NCBI GenBank assembly: GCA_034434915.1
Contig: DAOTYE010000014.1
Coordinates: 1-18,017, forward strand
Source of the DNA: DAOTYE01 sp034434915
GTDB taxonomy: Bacteria; Chloroflexota; Dehalococcoidia; Dehalococcoidales; RBG-16-60-22
Direction of reading: 5' to 3'
DNA: 18,017 nucleotides
The notes under the pieces are model-generated. The model ran no database searches. It saw only the letters and a program-made list of their open reading frames with translations, and was not told the DNA's origin. Below are positions 14,401-18,017 of the stretch, piece by piece (positions within the stretch are counted from its first letter, which is position 1; each line of letters starts with the position of its first letter). Made by a program: the position numbers and the translations under genes.

Positions 14401-15330
14401 GACAGACCTCAAGGCACCGGGCTGGGATTGGCCATCTGCAAGGAGATTGTTGAACACTATGGCGGCAGGATATGGTTTGAGAGTGAACCGGGCAAAGGAA
14501 GCACCTTCTTTTTCACTCTGCCCGTTGCTGTTGACGGAAAGGCGCAGCTTTCACCTGAGACGCCTCCCCCCGCTGTTGCCGCCGTCAGGCGGGGAACAAT
14601 TCTGGTGGTAGATGATGAAGCCAACATCCGTCACTTCATCAGCCATGAGCTGAGCAAACATGGGCATAAGGTAATAGAGGCGGACAGCGGCAAGCAGGCG
14701 ATTAACCTGGCAAGACAGCACCATCCTGACCTCATCACTCTGGACGTGCTCATGCCTGACCTGGATGGCTTTGATGTTACAGCAATCCTTAAGAATGACC
14801 CTCAGACCCAGGATATACCTATATTGATTGTCTCGGTAGTAGAGGACAGGAAACGCGCCCTTCAGCTTGGTGCGAGTGACTATATCACCAAACCGTGTAG
14901 CATGGAGAAACTGCTGGAAAAGGTCAATCATCTGCTACCCGTGTCACAGAAGACAATCCTCATTGTGGACGATGACAAAGCGCTGGTCAGGTCACTGGAA
15001 ACTGAACTCAATAAGCGCGGGTTTGCCACGCAGCGGGCGTACAACGGCAGGGAAGCCCTGAAGGCAGTGGAACGTTACCAGCCGGACCTTATTTTGATAG
15101 ACATCAGGATGCCAGAAATGGACGGCTATGAGACAATTAAAGTGCTTAAGAGCAATCCTGAAACTTCAGGCATCCACATCATCGTGATGACCGGCATTGA
15201 GATTGATGATGGGCGGGTCAAGGCGCTGTCCATCGGCGCGGAGGATTACTTTAAGAAATCCGGGAGCATAGACCAGCTCATCCAGGCAGTGGAGCGCATT
15301 CTCAGCACGGGTAAAAAGTCCGCGGGCTAG
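11485..15330 (+). CDS. Cytoplasmic hybrid histidine kinase with six PAS domains and two receivers
   Basis: 1281 residues with no signal peptide or membrane helix. Six PAS domains lie at about 10-125, 135-250, 258-375, 383-508, 516-632 and 640-758. Five of them end in a DITERKKAE-like junction (DVTEQKAAE, DITERKKAE, DITERKKTE, DVTERKRME). A coiled coil at 760-785 leads to HisKA with phospho-His794 (SHELRTPL). The HATPase domain has the N box at 907-917 (NLLGNAQKFTP), G1 DTGIGI (947-952) and G2 GTGLGLAI (977-984). Receiver 1 (about 1037-1150) has Asp1087 and Lys1136; receiver 2 (about 1156-1275) has Asp1206 but KKS in place of the usual KP. No HPt domain. It should sense soluble or redox signals. 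Starts at GTG 11485 or ATG 11494 are both plausible, as neither has a strong SD. Confidence 0.95.
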   Translation: MRNMKKQMPSYFETVFAALPLPALLLDSQGIVFSANPPFLKFIGLAEKSIIGRAFADFIAENDELKQEITADFRTGAVNRKTRQAEFALTDGKGALRWVEATLSFPDFEGEALCLAIFQDISRLKRAEEKLKSSERACHFLMNNSHDLMQKVGLDGAILDANRKWLTTLGYRREELSALNLKQVVRPGQLSFWTEMLEKVSEGRKFESVATVLLPKRSKTRSGEVYAVGTVAPLIEGGKVTAAICIFHDVTEQKAAEQICDTLVDCSPVGLHLGIYIVQDGVFKFANLRFQSLTGYSLPELIGKDPLSIVHPDDRQRVRDSAVRMLKEMDPKPCEFRIVKKSGELVWVMETVISTTLYGKRAVLGNIMDITERKKAEETLRESEERYRALVELGTRTGEAIVMLQDTENGTGMHVFFNDVWVQMSGYSREELLARSMVSLIHPRDREAALERHRRRMKGEVLTGLYEVTILRKDGTELPVEVTYAPTTYRGKPANVGFIRDITERKKTEELLRQSEEKFKALFELAPDAFYLNDLKGNLIDGNRAAEEITGYRREELIGKSFLKLKLLPRGQMPKAAKLLAMNVMGKPTGPDEFVLRRKDGSQVPVEIKTFPVKLRGKVIVLGTARDITERKKAEQAVKESEEKYRTLVNSLRLGICRTTPGPEGRYLEVNPAMTQITGYSREELLTMKVADLYAYPEDRDKIMKQIELASGPLKVEFLLRKKDGSLITVEGNPAPVKDAQGKIVYIDSVIEDVTERKRMEAELKQKMRELEEANNRLKELDRLKDNFLSTVSHELRTPLTSIKSFTEILLNYQEDEATQKEFLGIINQESDRLTRLINDFLDLSKIQSGRVQWQTGEVSVQEAIDAAVMATGALISEANLKLSIDIEPDLPPVLCDRDRLVQVLTNLLGNAQKFTPAGGKIDVRARLSKSDGVQAKADMVLVSVADTGIGIAPENHQRIFQKFSQVGDTLRDRPQGTGLGLAICKEIVEHYGGRIWFESEPGKGSTFFFTLPVAVDGKAQLSPETPPPAVAAVRRGTILVVDDEANIRHFISHELSKHGHKVIEADSGKQAINLARQHHPDLITLDVLMPDLDGFDVTAILKNDPQTQDIPILIVSVVEDRKRALQLGASDYITKPCSMEKLLEKVNHLLPVSQKTILIVDDDKALVRSLETELNKRGFATQRAYNGREALKAVERYQPDLILIDIRMPEMDGYETIKVLKSNPETSGIHIIVMTGIEIDDGRVKALSIGAEDYFKKSGSIDQLIQAVERILSTGKKSAG

Positions 15331-15710
15331 CTGTCCTCCGGCTGTTCTGCCAGCAGTTTGCTCACGGTATCAAGCAGAACCTGCCTGTCCACCGGCTTGG
15401 TGAAGAAAACATTTGCCCCCACTTTTAACCCGGTCACTTTATCTGCATCCTGACCTTTGGCGGACAGCATGACGATGGGCAGTTTCGCCGTTGCTGGCTC
15501 TGAGCGCAGGCGGTGACAGACCTCAAACCCGTCAAGACCCGGCAGCATCACGTCAAGTATGAGTAGGTCAGGAGGGTCCTGCTGCGCCATGCGCAGGCCT
15601 TCCAGCCCGTTTGAGGCGAGGGCAACCTGATAGCCCTCCTTTTCAAATAGGAAGCTGAAGTACCTGCGGGTGCTGGGGTCGTCTTCAATGACCAGAATCC
15701 TTTTTCCCAC
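15327..15710 (-). CDS. Single-domain response regulator, convergent with the hybrid kinase
   Basis: 127 residues from a GTG at 15708-15710 that follows GGAG by 7 nt. A TTG at 15737 would add nine residues, but it has no SD and sits almost at the predicted transcript start. One receiver domain: Asp10-Asp11 in VIEDDP, phospho-acceptor Asp53 (LILDVMLP), Ser83 at the switch position, Lys105 (FTKPV). No output domain. The stop codon overlaps the kinase stop within CTAG at 15327-15330, so the two transcripts run into each other. It is likely a second target of the kinase, or a phosphate sink. Family certain, partnership inferred from proximity. Confidence 0.9.
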   Translation of the reverse strand: MGKRILVIEDDPSTRRYFSFLFEKEGYQVALASNGLEGLRMAQQDPPDLLILDVMLPGLDGFEVCHRLRSEPATAKLPIVMLSAKGQDADKVTGLKVGANVFFTKPVDRQVLLDTVSKLLAEQPEDS

Positions 15711-15746
15711 GGGCTTGCTCCAGACAGGCGCTGGCAATTAACTGTA

Positions 15747-15755
15747 ATTATAGCA
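15747..15755 (-). promoter_or_regulatory. Extended -10 promoter of the convergent receiver gene
   Basis: The minus strand has TGCTATAAT, a consensus -10 with the upstream TG. At -35 only TTAAGG is found, a poor match, as is usual for extended -10 promoters. The start would be near 15740, about 30 nt before the GTG. Confidence 0.6.
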
Positions 15756-16050
15756 TACTTTCAGACCACCTTAACATATTGATAACATAACGTGTTTCCG
15801 TATCTTGTCTTTGAATGCCGGCAAAAGCAGTGCTTAGCTGAGCGATTTGGCAAGGAATCGCTTTAATTCTCATGTCTTAGCAACTGTCTTGATGTTATTT
15901 TGTTATGGTGATGGACCATAAAAAAAGATTTTTGAAGCACCACTCAGTCCTGAGATGAGAGCCAGAAGTTATGAGTAAAAGGTGAAAACAGGGGAGTTGT
16001 TGAGCCAAAAACGCAGGCGGGCGGAGCGGCAAAGAATGCGGGTGGGGCTG
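15756..16050. other. AT-rich intergenic stretch with two hairpins
   Basis: No coding frame is supported here. One hairpin at 15841-15862 has arms AGCGATT and AATCGCT (7 bp, 8-nt loop). A second at 15903-15921 has arms TTATGGT and ACCATAA (7 bp, 5-nt loop), extendable by four A-T pairs past a bulged G. The second is flanked by an A-run on the plus strand, not a proper T-run after the stem on either strand. One of them may end the minus-strand transcript coming from the cleavage enzyme gene. Composition changes from AT-rich to GC-rich near 16010. Confidence 0.4.
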
Positions 16051-16863
16051 TCAGGCAGTCAAATTAAGGATTTCCCTTGCTTCATCTGGGGTGGCAATCT
16101 CCCGCCCGTACTCTCTGGCAAGGCGCACTGCCCGCTTGACCAGCGCCACGTTTGACGCGGGAACCCCTTTTGAGTATTCCAGTACGTCTTCCAGTCCGAC
16201 TCTGATGTGCCCGCCCAGAGCCAGTGCCAGCGTTATCATCTGAACATGAGCAGTGCCCACGCCTGTTACTGAGAAAGTGGCATCTGCGGGCAATATCTCT
16301 ATCATATGGAACAGGTTTTTCGGCGTTCCTTTTATTGACCCGGGCACATTCATCACCAGGTTAAAGTGCATGGGGGTCTTGATTAAGCCTTTCCTGGCAT
16401 AGAATTCGGCATTGGTTATCATTGCCACGTCAAAGGCTTCTATCTCCGGCTTTATGCCGTTGGCAAGCATTTTGTGGCATAGATATTCAATCAGCGCCGG
16501 CGGGTTAGCGTTGACGCCGCCGGGAAAGTTGGATGACCCCGTTGCCAGGCTCGCCATCTCCGGCTTCAAATCCAGCGGTGCCCCCCTCTCCTCCATCGTT
16601 TTCCCTCCCCGCGCCCCTGTTGATATCTGGATGACGATGTCGCACTTCGCCTTCACCTTCACCATAATCTCACTGAATATCTCAGGGTCTGCCGTGGGTT
16701 GCCCGTCTTTGTCCCGCGCATGCAGGTGGGCTATCGCGGCTCCCTCCTGGTAACAACGGTAGACATCTTCCGCAATTTCCTCAGGAGTTACCGGCACATA
16801 GGGATTCATTTCCTTTGCCGGCACATTGCCTGTGGGTGCTACGGTGATAATAACTCTATCCAT
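16051..16863 (-). CDS. Beta-keto acid cleavage enzyme (BKACE, DUF849)
   Basis: 270 residues, close to the usual 270-310. The family takes a beta-keto acid plus acetyl-CoA and yields acetoacetate plus a new acyl-CoA; the founding member acts on 3-keto-5-aminohexanoate in lysine fermentation. Here the TIM-barrel start VIITVAPTG, the zinc His pair His46 and His48 (AHLHARD), STGARGG at 81-87, Glu142 (EIEAFD) and the late HIRVGLED with Arg221, Glu225 and Asp226 match the family's zinc and catalytic residues. The substrate cannot be read from this. It follows the acetoacetyl-CoA synthetase gene by 32 nt, with GGGAGG 4 nt before the ATG. That neighbour could activate the acetoacetate product. No other lysine-fermentation gene is in the window, so a carnitine, amino acid or other keto acid role is equally open. 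Confidence 0.92.
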   Translation of the reverse strand: MDRVIITVAPTGNVPAKEMNPYVPVTPEEIAEDVYRCYQEGAAIAHLHARDKDGQPTADPEIFSEIMVKVKAKCDIVIQISTGARGGKTMEERGAPLDLKPEMASLATGSSNFPGGVNANPPALIEYLCHKMLANGIKPEIEAFDVAMITNAEFYARKGLIKTPMHFNLVMNVPGSIKGTPKNLFHMIEILPADATFSVTGVGTAHVQMITLALALGGHIRVGLEDVLEYSKGVPASNVALVKRAVRLAREYGREIATPDEAREILNLTA

Positions 16864-16895
16864 AAAACCTCCCGCTGTGGCGCTACGGGATTCAG

Positions 16896-18017
16896 TCAGG
16901 GTTTCTGAAGCTCTGGAAGAATGCGTCGGTAGTAGTCCAGCGACTCCGGATTCACCAGTGCCCCTGCGTTTAACACTGGTTTGTTATTGATGATGTTTGT
17001 GACGGCAACCTCCACCCTCTTCATGTTGAAAGTATAGGGAATCTCCGGCACCGCAATGATTCTGGCGGGAACGTGCCGCGGAGATGCGTTTTCACGGAGT
17101 GTTTTGCGGATTTTGTCCTTCAGGTCATCGGTAAGTTCAAACCCCGGCGCCAGCCGGACGAAGAGAATAATGCGCTGGTCACCCTGCCACTCCTGCCCGA
17201 CGACGAGGCTGTCTGCAATCTCTTTAAGCTTCTCCATCTGGTTATAGATTTCCGCCGTGCCGATGCGGACTCCAGAAGGCTTCAGGACCGCGTCCGAGCG
17301 CCCGAAGAAGGTGATGCCGCCGGTAGCGCTATTGATGCGGACGTAATCTCCATGGCGCCACACGCCGGGGTACACGCCAAAATAGGCTTCACGGTATTTC
17401 TGACCATCAGGGTCATTCCAGAAGTAGAGCGGCATTGACGGGGACGGGGCTTCACAAACCAGTTCACCTATCTCATCGGTTATGGCTTTGCCCCGCTCAT
17501 CATAGCAGTTCACCTTCATGCCCAGAGCCGGTCTCTGCAATTCATCGGCGTATACCGGAAGCGTGGGCACCCCGATGGCGAAGCAACCGTTAATCTCAGT
17601 GCCGCCGGAAAGGGAGTTAAAATGCAGGTCTTTTTTGATGGCTTGATAGACATATCGGAAGCCCTCTGCGGAGAGCACCGAGCCGGTCTGGCAGATTTCC
17701 CGCAGTGAGGATAAGTCATAATCTTTAGCGGGCTGAAGTCCCAGGCTCTTGAGATAGGTGAGATAAGAGGCGCTGGTGCCAAAGACGGAAACTTTTTCCT
17801 CCTGTATCAGCCGCCACATGGCTCCGGCATCAGGAAAGCTGACATTGCCGTCGTACAATACCACCGTAGCACCGATGCCGAGAGCGCTGAGCAGCCAGTT
17901 CCACATCATCCAGCTACAGGTGGTGATGTAAAAAATAGTATCGTCCCGCTTCAGGTCAACATGGAGCATCAGTTCCTTCAGGTGATTGATGAGAACGCCA
18001 CCTCCGCTCTGGACAAT
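16896..18017 (-). CDS. Acetoacetyl-CoA synthetase, C-terminal part (N-terminus beyond window)
   Basis: 373 residues are visible; the frame enters from the right edge (first residues IVQSGGGVLINHLKEL). The family is about 650 residues, so roughly 280 are missing. It is an ANL-superfamily ligase that makes acetoacetyl-CoA from acetoacetate, ATP and CoA. Telling segments are TTCSWMMWNWLLSALG, SLSGGTEINGCF (the Thr-Glu adenylation motif), FGRSDAVLKPSGVRIGTAEI (hinge and A8) and IPYTFNMKRVEVAVTNI, with a Lys at the A10 position. The NMKR version replaces the more common NGKK. The WMMWNW block is particular to acetoacetyl-CoA synthetases among ANL enzymes. It is co-oriented with the beta-keto acid cleavage gene 32 nt downstream and presumably co-transcribed; the promoter is outside the window. 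Confidence 0.94.
   Translation of the reverse strand: MVQSGGGVLINHLKELMLHVDLKRDDTIFYITTCSWMMWNWLLSALGIGATVVLYDGNVSFPDAGAMWRLIQEEKVSVFGTSASYLTYLKSLGLQPAKDYDLSSLREICQTGSVLSAEGFRYVYQAIKKDLHFNSLSGGTEINGCFAIGVPTLPVYADELQRPALGMKVNCYDERGKAITDEIGELVCEAPSPSMPLYFWNDPDGQKYREAYFGVYPGVWRHGDYVRINSATGGITFFGRSDAVLKPSGVRIGTAEIYNQMEKLKEIADSLVVGQEWQGDQRIILFVRLAPGFELTDDLKDKIRKTLRENASPRHVPARIIAVPEIPYTFNMKRVEVAVTNIINNKPVLNAGALVNPESLDYYRRILPELQKP

Noticed and set aside
15738..16050. Small gene or RNA in the gap between receiver and cleavage-enzyme genes
   Set aside because: Only short frames without SD sites; the hairpins lack conserved or terminator-like features that would support an RNA gene.

Overview
The window looks like a chromosomal stretch of a bacterium related to Dehalococcoidia (phylum Chloroflexota). 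This is an inference from gene content, not a marker-based placement. The supporting points are a secreted Asp-box (BNR) repeat protein of the kind proposed as the S-layer protein of Dehalococcoides, a type IV pilus operon with no secretin (PilQ) or PilP as expected for a single-membrane cell, a PAS-rich soluble hybrid kinase, and moderately GC-rich DNA with clear housekeeping-type promoters. No mobile element, CRISPR array or rRNA was seen.

Layout from left to right. (1) 1-1388, minus: the N-terminal 392 residues of a large secreted beta-propeller/S-layer-like protein that runs off the left edge. It has a strong promoter and a leader of about 175 nt containing a 10-codon ORF, two competing stem pairings and a hairpin over the Shine-Dalgarno (SD) site. 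(2) 1634-1805, minus: tRNA-Leu(CAG) and tRNA-Arg(GCG), both with encoded CCA, from one promoter. (3) 1897-2414, plus: a divergent lipoprotein with a cupredoxin (type 1 copper) domain. (4) 2567-3055, minus: a universal stress protein. (5) 3263-10925, minus: a type IV pilus operon read as pilA, pilB, pilC, a PilV-like prepilin, a PilW-like prepilin, a PilX-like protein carrying four 52-residue repeats, a 37-residue membrane protein, pilO and a pilM-pilN fusion. (6) 11033-15710: a CheY-like receiver and a 1281-residue hybrid kinase (six PAS, HisKA, HATPase, two receivers) on plus, facing a second stand-alone receiver on minus; the kinase and second receiver genes end in a shared CTAG. (7) 16051-18017, minus: a truncated acetoacetyl-CoA synthetase followed by a beta-keto acid cleavage enzyme.

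How they may work together. The pilus operon encodes an assembly ATPase, platform, alignment proteins, major pilin and minor prepilins. The repeat protein could sit at the pilus tip as an adhesin. The kinase cluster is divergent from the pilus operon and has four receivers but no DNA-binding output, so it may act by protein contact, perhaps on the pilus machinery; that link rests only on adjacency. The cleavage enzyme makes acetoacetate and the synthetase converts it to acetoacetyl-CoA, which gives a coherent two-step route. The most unusual items are the repeat-bearing pilin-like protein, the PilM-PilN fusion with eroded nucleotide loops, the small pilus-operon membrane protein, the structured leader of the surface protein, the receiver-only signalling cluster and the GCG anticodon on tRNA-Arg.
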